Source: Lyophyllum atratum (taxonomy: Eukaryota > Basidiomycota > Agaricomycetes > Agaricales > Lyophyllaceae). Taken from it: a stretch of 32,137 bases of DNA. The translations under genes and the position numbers were made by a program. The notes beneath the pieces are model-generated. The model was not told where the DNA came from, did no database searches, and saw only the letters and a list, made by a program, of their open reading frames with translations. Positions 10,601-20,403 of the stretch are shown here, piece by piece (positions within the stretch are counted from its first letter, which is position 1; every line of letters starts with the position of its first letter). The stretch covers positions 1 through 32,137 of the forward strand of contig JACGCN010000126.1 of NCBI GenBank assembly GCA_014905825.1. The letters are read 5' to 3'.

Positions 10601-11236
10601 TCGGTTGCTATTAGTATTGAAACTAGAATGGAAAGTAAAGGTTGGCAGCAAGGTGCGACTGGTCAGAAAGAGGAGACAAAGTCGTGGGACGATGACAACA
10701 TGCTGTCACCACTTCAACTTGGTCACCACACTTGAATAATCTTGAATAATTCTGATGAGATCTGAGTGGCGTCGCGGCGCGAAAGATACAACACGTCTCT
10801 TGACGCGTCGACGCGGCTACTAACCTCGCGAATAGTAATGGACAGATTCTTCGCCTAGACGCTTCACACTATAACAAACATCATTATCCTTCGAGAGAGC
10901 GACGCGTTCGTAAGGCACTGTTTCTCTTACATAGCTGCTACTAAAGTATACATATTCCATCGACTTTACAGGCACTCATGGCGGTACGCCATGAAAACGC
11001 AGCATGAATGTGCGAGAGTGCGTATCAGAGATCTTCGGAGGCTTAGCGATATCTTAGTATTACACAGTAGCAGAGGGCGTGACTGGCACATTGAAGTTTG
11101 AAGCAATATGGCGCCTGCTTGTAGAAGGTGCATGTGAACTTGTTCATGCCAGGACAGAAGAGGATAACGTTGAGCACGAACCAGATCGTAGCCCATTTTC
11201 TCTTCAGTACCGTAGAGACTGGAGCAGAATTCAGTG
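10601..11236. promoter_or_regulatory. Upstream region of the 8822-10600 gene
   Basis: About 640 bases between two tandem minus-strand genes. It contains ACGCGT at 10803-10808 and 10902-10907, the first inside a GC-rich cluster (gacgcgtcgacgcggc). A minus-strand ORF overlapping 10966-11379 is partly the out-of-frame reading of the neighbouring exon and has no motif. No other gene is supported here. Confidence 0.3.
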
Positions 11237-11750
11237 CTACAGATGGATCCCGCCTTCGTCTTCGCTCTGAGGTTGTGTCTGAGAAGCATTCCTTGTCGTC
11301 GTAGGTTGTGCAGATGTGGGTAGGACTGCCGGGGTTGTGCTACTGGGCTGGAGGTCAAAATGGCTGCTATAATGGACACCTTTCTCGCTTAAAGCGAGCT
11401 TCAACATCAATGTACGTTCTTCTTGGGAGCCACTGAGTAGATCAGGTCAATCTGATACACCGCACCCGAAGAGTCAGCTTACACCACAGTCTTGTTTTCC
11501 TCCAGAGCTTGTGTGATTTCAGGATCGACATCTCCGGGAGATTCCGCCTCTATGTACTCCTGCAGAGTCGTTTGTGTTTGTTTCAGGTGCTGCAAAGAAT
11601 TCTGCAGACGTGTTATTTCTATAAGACACGGTCAGTAGGCCGGCAAGACGAAGCCTAGGGTTCCTTTCGACCTTCCGTAATTACCGCGACATCCAACCTG
11701 ACCGCCTCTGCCAAAGTAAATGGTTGAGCGTAGCGGGGAATGAAGTCCAT
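11237..11750 (-). CDS. Small conserved coiled-coil fungal protein
   Basis: Three exons, 11672-11750, 11483-11618 and 11237-11432, give an open frame of 136 residues with phases 1 and 2 at the junctions. The protein starts MDFIPRYAQPFTLAEAVRLD, then EITRLQNSLQHLKQTQTTL (a heptad-like helix), EESPGDVDP-like acidic linker (AESPGDVDPEI), ALEENKTVVGSQEERTLMLK, and a short serine/threonine-rich tail ending GGIHL. I recall similar short basidiomycete proteins, whose ends also read GLYL, but none with a proven function. A tethering or complex-subunit role would fit a protein that is mostly one hairpin of helices. It lies in tandem behind the nucleotidase gene, 168 bases from its stop. No frame break. 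Confidence 0.75.
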
Positions 11751-11918
11751 GGCGTAGGGGTGAGCAGTCGAATGGATGTGATCGAGGCAAGCGTGGAAAT
11801 CGAATCTGATGGCTTTGTTACAAACTATGTACAATCTTATCTACAACTTATACAAATGCTAGTTCTATACATGCATATCATGAACGGGATCGTGGTATCA
11901 ATGCGTGGATGTCTACTT

Positions 11919-12933
11919 CTACTTCTTGAAGATCTCCGGCCAAACTGCTCGCAATTCGTCCAGGCCGGTGACTATATCCACATCATCCATGCCTTCTGCT
12001 CCTTCTGCCCTTTCATTGGCGATCTCCTTCGTCCGACCGCCTTCCATAGCTTCTAACCCTTTCTCACAAAAGTGCACGCACTTGGCCCAACTTTGTGCTC
12101 GAGCTCCGTCGATGTTGCCTCTATTGTCGTCTATGAAGTAACATTTGGATGGATCCGAAACATTTGCCTTTTTCATTGCCTGGAGAAGTCAAGTCTGAAG
12201 ATGAGCGGTCCAAGAAAGAGAGGTTGCCATACCATTTGATAGAATTCCGGTTCTGGCTTGCATGAAAAATCTTTGACTTGATAGTCACAATAGACTAGCC
12301 CATCCAATAGATCATCGAGTCCGAGGATGCGTAAGACTCGCTCTGCATGCTGAACGAATCGAAGTAAGCAAGTACTCTGGAATGTCCGAACTACATTTTC
12401 GCGTACCGGGCGATAGGCATTGGTCAGAGCCCACACTTTCACTTTAGATCTGTCGATATCATCGAATAGTTTGCGAACGCTTGGATCGTACTGAATCATG
12501 TCTTCGAGAGGAAGGGACCCGTCACATCTGCGGTCAAAGTCCAACGGATCTTAGGGTGCATGTGGTGAATAAGAGTTACATGTTTCTGGAGACGCACGAT
12601 TACGTTACCGATATCGTGATGTCGGGTCAAACCACGTAGAGCGAGGCCGTACTGGGTGTAGTATCTGAGATGGAGCTCGGATGCTTCTTCGTGGCTGAGT
12701 CCTAGACTGACGAAGTAGGCTGGACGATCACGATTAGTGAATGAGGACACGCGTTGTGGCGACCTCACCGTGGATTCGCTCGCCCATAGCATGGGAGATT
12801 TTGGAGCTCGCCGAGTAGAGGGTGTTGTCGATGTCAAACCAGACAATAGCGCGATCATCGACTGCTTGAATTCAGTAGATGTTTGACCTAGAAGAATAAG
12901 AGTGTACATACTAGATTGACCACTCGGTGACAT
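11919..12933 (-). CDS. SDT1: Pyrimidine 5'-nucleotidase, HAD superfamily
   Basis: Six exons (12912-12933, 12769-12861, 12609-12719, 12407-12549, 12233-12349, 11919-12179) give an unbroken 248-residue protein. It belongs with yeast Sdt1/Phm8, which remove phosphate from pyrimidine and other nucleoside monophosphates in the cytosol. HAD motif I is WFDIDNTLYS, with the nucleophile at D17 and the general acid at D19. Motif II is the threonine of WALTNAY. The motif III lysine is in SCKPEPEFY, and motif IV is CYFIDDNRGN. The cap between motifs I and II carries SHAMGERI and HEEASELHLRYYTQYGLALRGL, typical of this subfamily. Length fits the family. I cannot tell Sdt1 from Phm8 by eye. It shares a 256-base divergent region with eL6. 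Confidence 0.93.
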
Positions 12934-13189
12934 GATGGCTGCGATTCGGGAAGGCGGAGTGACTTGGCAACACCTCCATGACACGTTGCCGATCTTATCA
13001 GCAACATCTAATCTTATCCAGGCACATTCGGCATGTTCGGCAAATGCCGTTGGTACTGTGTAGCTTTCAAGCCACCCGTCTGACTGTAGGTAGACTTGTA
13101 CATATTATCGGCATTGGCCTCGACGACCTCAAGAACAAGGTATGATCGTCCGCTATACTATCAAATATAAGCCTTAACTATTGTAACAG
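12934..13189. promoter_or_regulatory. Divergent promoter, nucleotidase / eL6, with 5' UTR intron
   Basis: An intron-like segment at 13140-13189 (gtatga...gtaacag) ends exactly before the eL6 ATG, as is common in fungal ribosomal protein genes. Splicing it would put an upstream ATG at 13044 in frame with eL6. The rest is promoter by position. Confidence 0.55.
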
Positions 13190-13963
13190 ATGGCCAGAAG
13201 CAAAGACCTCGTCCCCGGCGTCGGACGCCTCTCCCGCTCCCAAGTAGCCGCACGCCGCGGTCTCTACAAGGGACTCAAAAAATCCGACAAGCCCGCCGTC
13301 GAGACCACTGCCGAAACCATCGAGAAGACCGTTGGCGGTGACAAGAACGGCGGAAAGCGTCTGGTGCCTACGTCAAAAGCCTCGCGTTACTACCCCGCAG
13401 AAGACGTTCACCAACCCAAGAAGAGCCGTAAAACCCCCAAACCCTCCTCACTTCGTTCCACTATCACCCCCGGTACCGTTTTGATCCTCTTGGCTGGTCG
13501 TTTCCGTGGGAAGAGGGTTGTGTTCTTGAAGCAGTTGGAGAGTGGATTGTTGTTAGTGACAGGACCTTTCAAGGTTAACGGTGTGCCGCTGCGACGGGTC
13601 AACCAGGCCTACGTTATTGCGACCTCGACCAAACTTGAGCTTGAGGGCCTCGAGGTGCGTAGTCAGACTCCTTGTCAACTTTTGCATTTGTGATACCAAT
13701 CGTCCATCCAGGTTGCCGACAAGATCAACGACTCATACTTCGCTAAGGCTTCTTCAAACGCGCCGCAATCCCCAGAGGAGGAGTTCTTTGCTGAAGGAAA
13801 GCCAAAAGCCAAGGAGGCACTTCCCGAATCCAGGACTGCTGACCAGAAGGAGGTCGACAAGGTCGTCCTTGCTGCCGTCAAGAAGATCGAAAACCTCTCC
13901 AAGTACCTTAAGTCGAGCTGGGGTCTGTCGAAGGGTCAATTCCCCCATCAGATGCGGTTCTGA
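13190..13963 (+). CDS. RPL6: 60S ribosomal protein eL6
   Basis: Two exons, 13190-13654 and 13712-13963, give 238 residues with no break. eL6 is a structural protein of the large cytosolic ribosomal subunit. The N-terminus [19 protein letters not shown] and RRGLYKG is the usual fungal start. The basic central part includes [10 protein letters not shown], followed by the SH3-like core [39 protein letters not shown] and [20 protein letters not shown]. The C-terminal exon carries [18 protein letters not shown] and [20 protein letters not shown]. The start at 13190 directly follows a probable 5' UTR intron. An in-frame upstream ATG at 13044 could add about 32 residues, but homologues start like MARSKDL. 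Confidence 0.96.
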
Positions 13964-14214
13964 GCTCGAGAGGTGTTGGGTCTGAAGTCGCTGGGATGTT
14001 GGGGGTAGATATACTTTAGGATGCTATGCCCAAGAGATTTCCATTTTTCCATCCTCGATGAAAGCGCATATATTAGCATGGTGTACAGCCAATTAAACAT
14101 GAAGTCACGAAGGATACCATGCTCATCGTCGAGTTCAGCGAAATTGATTCTGAATTGTAACATGGGTGCCCACGTGCACCTGAAAAGGAAACGGCCGGCA
14201 TTTCTTTTCTGAAC

Positions 14215-15362
14215 ATGCTCCGACGCGTCCCACTTCGACCTCGTCGGCCTCCTTCTTTTCCTCGCTCCTTCAATGGTTGTGACGGAGGCCTCGCAAATCG
14301 CAGGTATCTTATCCAACACTTATGCGATGGATTCCTAGACTTGGCTCTTGCTCTGCCGATACCTCCGTCAATACCATCATATTCCACGACAATAATCCTG
14401 ACCACGGTAGCAGCACGGTTGGCCCTACTTCCGATTTCAATATGGGTACGAACACCATTAGCCATCTTGATAGCTCGTCGCTGAATTACGTTTATGTAGG
14501 GTAAGAAACGAGCATGGAGAATGGAGGAATCGGCACTTCCGCAGCTCGAACGGATGAAACCTGTCGTGTCAAAACAAGTCTTAGAAGAAATGAAAAGTAA
14601 AGGCATTCGCGGCGACAAGGTATATCTTCAGGAGGTCCACAAAAAGCGATCAATAGAAGTAGTGCGTCCAAAGCAGTGTCAGGCTCAAGAGTCCGTTTTC
14701 TGAACGTTTTGCTCCTCAGTTATCAAATCTTAGGCGGGATCTTTTCAAGAAATACAAATGCCGACCTCTTCCAACCATTGTTATCCCACCACTTACCCAA
14801 CTGCCTGTCTTTATCATCGGGACTATTGTATTCGGGAGGCTTGCACTGGACCCCACGCCATTCGACTCGGAGTCATTCCTCACACTCTCAACACTGGCGC
14901 ATCCTGATCCGACTATGACTCTTCCCATTGTTCTTGGTATCGTTACTATGGCTAACGTGGAGTCCAGCAATTGGGTGATGAATGCGGCGGAGCGAGAGCG
15001 GGAACGACAAATTGAAGAACGGAACGCGAAAGCGGTCGCGGAAGGCGCAAAACCTCAGATCCGACCCAAAACGCTAATCAAGTCTGGCTTGCGAGCCCTT
15101 TCCATCGGACGCATTATTCTCGCTGCAATAGCGCCCGGAGTGAGTCTCTCTGTTGTAATGTATACAACTCCGGCGCTCACTCTTACAGAGTATTACCTTA
15201 TTCTGGCTCACTTCTGCGACGTTTGGCCTGATACAAACGTGGATTATTGACTGGATGGACATTCGCAGAAGACGACTGAACGAAGCAGCTAGGGCTCAGG
15301 CAGCCGCAGCCTCGTCTCGGCCCGTACAGCATATGCAGCGACCACTGCCACGTCGACCATAG
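14215..15362 (+). CDS. COX18: Mitochondrial inner-membrane insertase Cox18 (Oxa1/YidC family)
   Basis: Four exons (14215-14445, 14500-14658, 14720-15139, 15189-15362) give 327 residues without a break. Cox18 exports the C-terminal tail of Cox2 across the inner membrane during complex IV assembly. The arginine-rich N-terminus (MLRRVPLRPRRPPSFPRSF) looks like a mitochondrial presequence. A first membrane segment (STTIILTTVAARLALLPISIW) leads into the matrix helical loop WRMEESALPQLERMKPVVSK. Further membrane segments are LTQLPVFIIGTIVFGRLA, TLPIVLGIVTMAN and the final SITLFWLTSATFGLIQTWI. A charged ERERERQIEERN linker precedes the last pair. Conserved GIRGDK and the Oxa1-like signature support Cox18 over Oxa1. 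It lies 251 bases downstream of eL6 on the same strand. Confidence 0.92.
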
Positions 15363-15766
15363 TACTCGCATTTGTCTATTCTTCGGTGAGAGTTATCTTC
15401 TTTGCTACTTTGCGTCCTCGGCGGGGTGAAAATAAAAGTGGTCGTGAGGGATCCCCATTACGATGGCAGGATCCCGTTGAACCTTTCTTGATCTAATATG
15501 ACCGCACAAATCCTCCATCCCTTATTCTTGAAATACGACAATTGACGTTCTTCTCCCACAGGTTTTGTCCTTCAATGCTCGATTCTTCCTTGACGTAGTC
15601 GTAGATTGCGAAGGGTTGTATTCAATCGTGTCTTGGGAATTCAATGGTTGCACAAGTCATATTGGAACAACCCTTACATTTACTTCAAACCTATCGTACC
15701 TACGCTATCAAACCAAGAGAATAAGTAAATAAACTAATACAATGTTGAGCAAAATAATAACGAGGA
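15363..15766. other. Convergent intergenic region, COX18 / CENP-A
   Basis: About 400 bases between two stop codons. A 7-bp perfect inverted repeat (GGGATCC at 15448-15454, GGATCCC at 15469-15475, 14-nt loop) lies 86 bases past the COX18 stop. Nothing else gene-like is seen. Confidence 0.4.
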
Positions 15767-16473
<707 letters not shown>

Positions 16474-16679
16474 GGTAGACGCGAGGAAGAATGGGTGGCC
16501 GGGCTGGAGAACAAGACCAGCACGCGGGCCTCAGATCAACTTGTTTGGCTGGGAAGCCGCCGGCATACATGTGACACGATCGTGCGAACACCATCACGTT
16601 CAATCCTGAGCTTGAATTTGAAGGCGCGCGGCGCCTTGAGTTCTTTCAACTGCTCAAGGACATCGTCGTTTGCATCCCA
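16474..16679. promoter_or_regulatory. Divergent promoter region, CENP-A / nuclease
   Basis: These 206 bases separate the two start codons. GC-rich patches are present (gacgcgagg near 16477, ggcgcgcggcgcc near 16622), but no perfect ACGCGT. A 68-codon plus-strand ORF from 16495 crosses it without any motif. Regulation is inferred from position. Confidence 0.35.
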
Positions 16680-18270
16680 ATGGCACGAGATACCCCCATA
16701 ATCACTGGATATTACAGATACACAGATGTCTGGTTTGAGTGGTAATCCATCCAGCTTTTCCCAACTTGAAGACTTTTTTCAGCACTGCACTGCAGGAGCC
16801 AGGCTCTCCCCAACCCAGAAGACGCTCGTCCTTTGAAGGCTGTACTTGGTCGGTCACTGGCTGATCTGGCTGACATTTTCGATCCGACTAACAGGTTCCC
16901 GAAGCCCACGATTCCATAACTCATCCCGACCATCCGCTCCATGTGGAGGGCGTCGAAGGCGTCCAGATGTATATGGGTCCGTCCGCGCGTGGCGTCGTTC
17001 TCTTATGAATGGCTAACAACCAGCTTCCCTCTCGCAGGAACATTCGTGACTGGAGAGTCCCGCCTGTTGTTCTCATCTGCTCAAGTGGACTACATTAGGT
17101 ACTGGCTCCACGCAATGCAGCTCACTAAAGAAATAATACCCCTGCCTTACTCCGATTGTCTCTTGACCGAGTCCAACCTTCGCGGCGTATCTCCGGTTGT
17201 CTATCCCGACGGTGGCTCCCTGCGTGGCGCCATAAAGGTATACACACCTCGGATCTACATACCCGATAATTCTTATCTTTATTCTTCCAGAAAATCGACA
17301 AAAACAACAAGCGCCTCAAGGGGTCTAATCCTATGCTCACCTCGCGCCGCGAATTGTTTGAACGCGTACGATCCTTCTGGATGGAGAAGAAGGGCGTCTG
17401 GTGTGCGCTCGACTTTGAGGCCTGGGAGCTTGACCACACCGTCATTACTGAGTTCGGATGGAGCTTATTTGGATGGAGGGATGGAGAGGAAGTCCAGGAA
17501 TCTGGCCATCTCATTATCGATGAGCACCAAAAGTATCGCAACTCCAAATACGTCCCGGAGCATCGCTATGTGGGCCATGATAACTTCTTATCTCCACTGG
17601 CCATTCGAGCTAATTATATGGTTTTGGTAGGATTATGGATTTGGGGATAGCGAGATCATCAAAAAGGCCGCATTCAAAACAAGGGTCTGCGATTTTATCA
17701 CCCAACTGGCGCAATATGGAGTGGTGTTCCTCGTCTTCCACGATAACAATCAGGATATAAAGTAGGTTTTCATTATGACGTGCCTTCCGGAAATTAGATG
17801 GGCTCTATTTGACAGATATTTACGGTCACCATCTATCGGTGCCCCGTTGGACGGTCTGAGCTACACCTTGCCTGACGCGATGCCCGATGACGGACTGTTC
17901 GTGGTAGACACGTCTGATCTCTTCGCCGCGCTCGAGGGTGCAGGAACAGCAGACCGCAGGGCTCTGGGTCGCGTGTGCAACCTCATCCAAATCCCGACGA
18001 GCAATCTCCACAATGCAGGGAACGATGCCTACGTGAGCGGGTTTCTGTTGGAATCAAACCTTACTAACGGTTCTTTCGCAGTACACGCTAAAAGCGATGA
18101 TGTCGATGGCAGCTGGAGATCCAGTTGATATCCAGAGGGAGAAGAGATGGCCGAACCACACGGCGAAGGGTGTCAAGGTCGATTTCAAGCCCCACGAAGA
18201 GAATAGCGACTTCTCGGACGAGGAAGCGCCTGTGCCCACTGCTGCTAGTATAAGAGTAGATTCGTGGTGA
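16680..18270 (+). CDS. DEDDh exonuclease-like protein, Gfd2/YDR514C type; N-terminal part frame-broken
   Basis: Starts MARDTPIITGYYRYTDVWFEW. The C-terminal exons splice cleanly: 17038-17237, 17291-17569, 17631-17761, 17816-18032, 18082-18270. The domain is an RNase H-like DEDDh fold. Motif I is CALDFEAWE, with D and E separated by one residue. Motif II is probably the D in FHDNNQDIKY, and motif III is HNAGNDAYYTLKAM, with H and D five apart. This fits the family of yeast Gfd2 and YDR514C, one of which is linked to mRNA export factors. The substrate is unknown. Before 17038 the reading changes frame at about 16742, 16826 and 16903. The blocks FPNLKTFFSTALQEPG, ADLADIFDPTNRFPKP and HVEGVEGVQMYMGPS are in separate frames. 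The last joins by an intron near 16990-17037. Confidence 0.72.
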
Positions 18271-18467
18271 TGGTATAGTTGTCGGCTTTGTTTTCTTTGC
18301 TTGTTGTATTTCTCTTCACTGTATTCACTGGACTTATGCTGTGTAACCGAAATGATCATGATATCGAAGTGCCACTCCGTCCAGGTATCCAATGGCTCTT
18401 GAGTAATTATCTATCGTGGGATAATCTATATCGCAGCATACCGCCCCGCCACTCGGTGGTAGTAGCA
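18271..18467. other. Convergent 3' region
   Basis: About 200 bases between the nuclease stop and the ceramide synthase stop. No gene or repeat is apparent; two 3' UTRs are expected. Confidence 0.4.
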
Positions 18468-20019
18468 TTAGTCTTCTTTCTCATCCTCACCATCGTCTTC
18501 GTCGTCCGAACGGACGTCCTCGGTTTTGTTCGTAATGATCGTTCTAATATCACCGCTATCAATAAAAAAGACAAGATATACAACCATAGTACCAACCTAT
18601 AGAGGATCCGCATCATCAGGTAATACCAGAACAGGTTCAGAAGTTGCAGAAGTGCGAGAGGGAGAAAAATCTGTTTAGGCATCCAGGAAGGCATGTAGCT
18701 GCCCGCTGCAGTATTCCATACTTTGGACGACTCGCTAGGTAGGATAGGGTTAGTGTGTGCAGAGCAATGAATGCATAGGTACGTACGGAACATTTGGGAG
18801 CTCGTACCAAACCGACCACAAAATTTTGAGGTTTAGATAGTGCCGGAAATACCTAATGTGTCACTGAGTAAGGGTCTGTCGTTAATGCAGAAATTTTCAC
18901 TCACGTCCAGACGAATATGAAGAAAACAAACGACACAACCTTGGCCTTCTCCCATTGAATATAGTTCAAGAGTTTCGAGAACTGGTCAAGTGAAGGAATG
19001 TCAAGAGTACATCTCGAAGGAAGATGGGGTAGTCTTACAGCCAAAAATGTGTCAGGTATATCCATACTCATGTAGACGGCATTTCCAATAAGAGTGTAGT
19101 TCAGGAAGTAGCTCCAGCTGTAAAAACAACTTAGAAACACGAAATTAAAATGACATCTTAGTACTGACCAAACCAACCAGAGCGTAACAAAGTGATGTGC
19201 TACCAGCTCCCAGTAATCCTTTCGCGGCTTCTCTAGACCTAACAGGAGGACTAGGAGCTGTTGGCACCAGTATGCCATCTGCATGAGATAGTATCTCTTG
19301 AGTTCTGGATTCATGTCCCAATGAGGATAATCTGGCACAGGCGTTTTAGCAGTCCATAATGATGAATGATAGAATTGCCTCACCTATCCAGAAGTACTCG
19401 GTCCGGTACCAGTTTGTAGGCAGCTGTGTCATGACTCGCTAAGGGCAAGCAGGTCAGCACGACTTGGCAAGCAGTATATGAGGCGGATGCTCACGTAGCC
19501 CCATGCACCGAATACCGCGAAGTACACCAATGCATAACCTTGTTCGCCAAATCTGTCGATCTTGCCCTCCCGTTTAAGCCCAAAGTATTTCGCGATGTGT
19601 TTACATAACTTGACAGCGATGAGCTGGCGGACGAAGGAAAAAAATACGATGTTGTAGGCGAGGAATAACAGGTCGTAGTACGTCTTTGCATATCGTGGGT
19701 CCTCGGGGCTCGACGTCGGAATATGACCTGAAATTAAGAAGAGGCCGGCGAACGGGTTTTCAACACCGGGAGCAAGGTACGGGGACAGAAGCTCCCAATT
19801 GACAAATAGGACGATCGGAACGAGCAGCAGCTTGAACGCCGATGCTGCGAACACGTCAGCGTTGGGAACCGGATCGGAGGAAACGGACGTACAAGGCTGC
19901 ACGGCCCAGCGGAGCCACGGGGAAACAGGGGGACGGGCGTAGAGTTTCCCATTAGGGGGGATAGGAGAAGCGCTCCGGGGCGTCAAGGAGCCAAGGGGCC
20001 TGTGCGGCTGGGTCAGCAT
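18468..20019 (-). CDS. LAG1: Ceramide synthase (LAG1/LAC1, TLC domain)
   Basis: Eight exons (19495-20019, 19384-19438, 19169-19331, 19039-19117, 18905-18981, 18787-18852, 18597-18734, 18468-18555) give an unbroken 396-residue protein. The enzyme N-acylates sphingoid bases in the ER membrane. After a short proline-rich N-terminus comes a first membrane segment (FKLLLVPIVLFVNWELL). The Lag1 region then follows: YYDLLFLAYNIVFFSFVRQL, FGEQGYALVYFAVFGAWGY, LPTNWYRTEYFWIDYPHWDM. The catalytic double histidine lies in VAHHFVTLWLVC at about residues 239-240. The next segment is WSYFLNYTLIGNAVY, with MDIPDTFLAFSKLLNYI. A last membrane segment (FLPLALLQLLNLFWYYLMM) precedes an acidic tail (SDDEDDGEDEKED), usual for fungal members. 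I cannot assign it to a LAG1 or LAC1 subgroup. Confidence 0.95.
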
Positions 20020-20403
20020 GGGGAGCGACTGGGCTGAAGACGGGCATACGTTTGGGGCAGAAAGGGGCCAGCAAGGTGGTGAGTTGGATCATCTCTGTTG
20101 CAGAATGACGTTCATGAACCACGGTTGTACCGATCTGAAACGTACTCAATACGGCTGCTCGGCGTCTGTTTCAACGACAGCGACCCGTTCCGCTTTTCGC
20201 AGCTTTTGGCGGCATTGGAGAGGGCGACGAGGAGGGGCGACGAGGAGGAAGGGGGGATTGGGCGGGCGTCAACGGTCAAGACTCGGAATGATGGGGCTGG
20301 CAAAAAGTTTAAAGACTTGTCCCTCCCCTGCTAATTTCAGGTCACGCGTATACCATACATCCAGTCGCGATCATTTCAATTATTGCAGCACTTGCTCCTT
20401 CTC
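20020..20403. promoter_or_regulatory. Divergent promoter region, ceramide synthase / REX3
   Basis: These 384 bases lie between two start codons. One ACGCGT occurs at 20344-20349, but single copies of this 6-mer are common in the window. ORFs in this stretch are not supported as genes. Confidence 0.35.

Noticed and set aside
10966..11379. 137-codon minus-strand ORF
   Set aside because: Its first part is the out-of-frame reading of exon 3 of the small coiled-coil gene, whose own frame matches the spliced model and stops at 11237.
14073..14618. 181-codon minus-strand ORF over the COX18 start
   Set aside because: Opposite-strand shadow of COX18 exons, which splice into a clear Oxa1-family protein.
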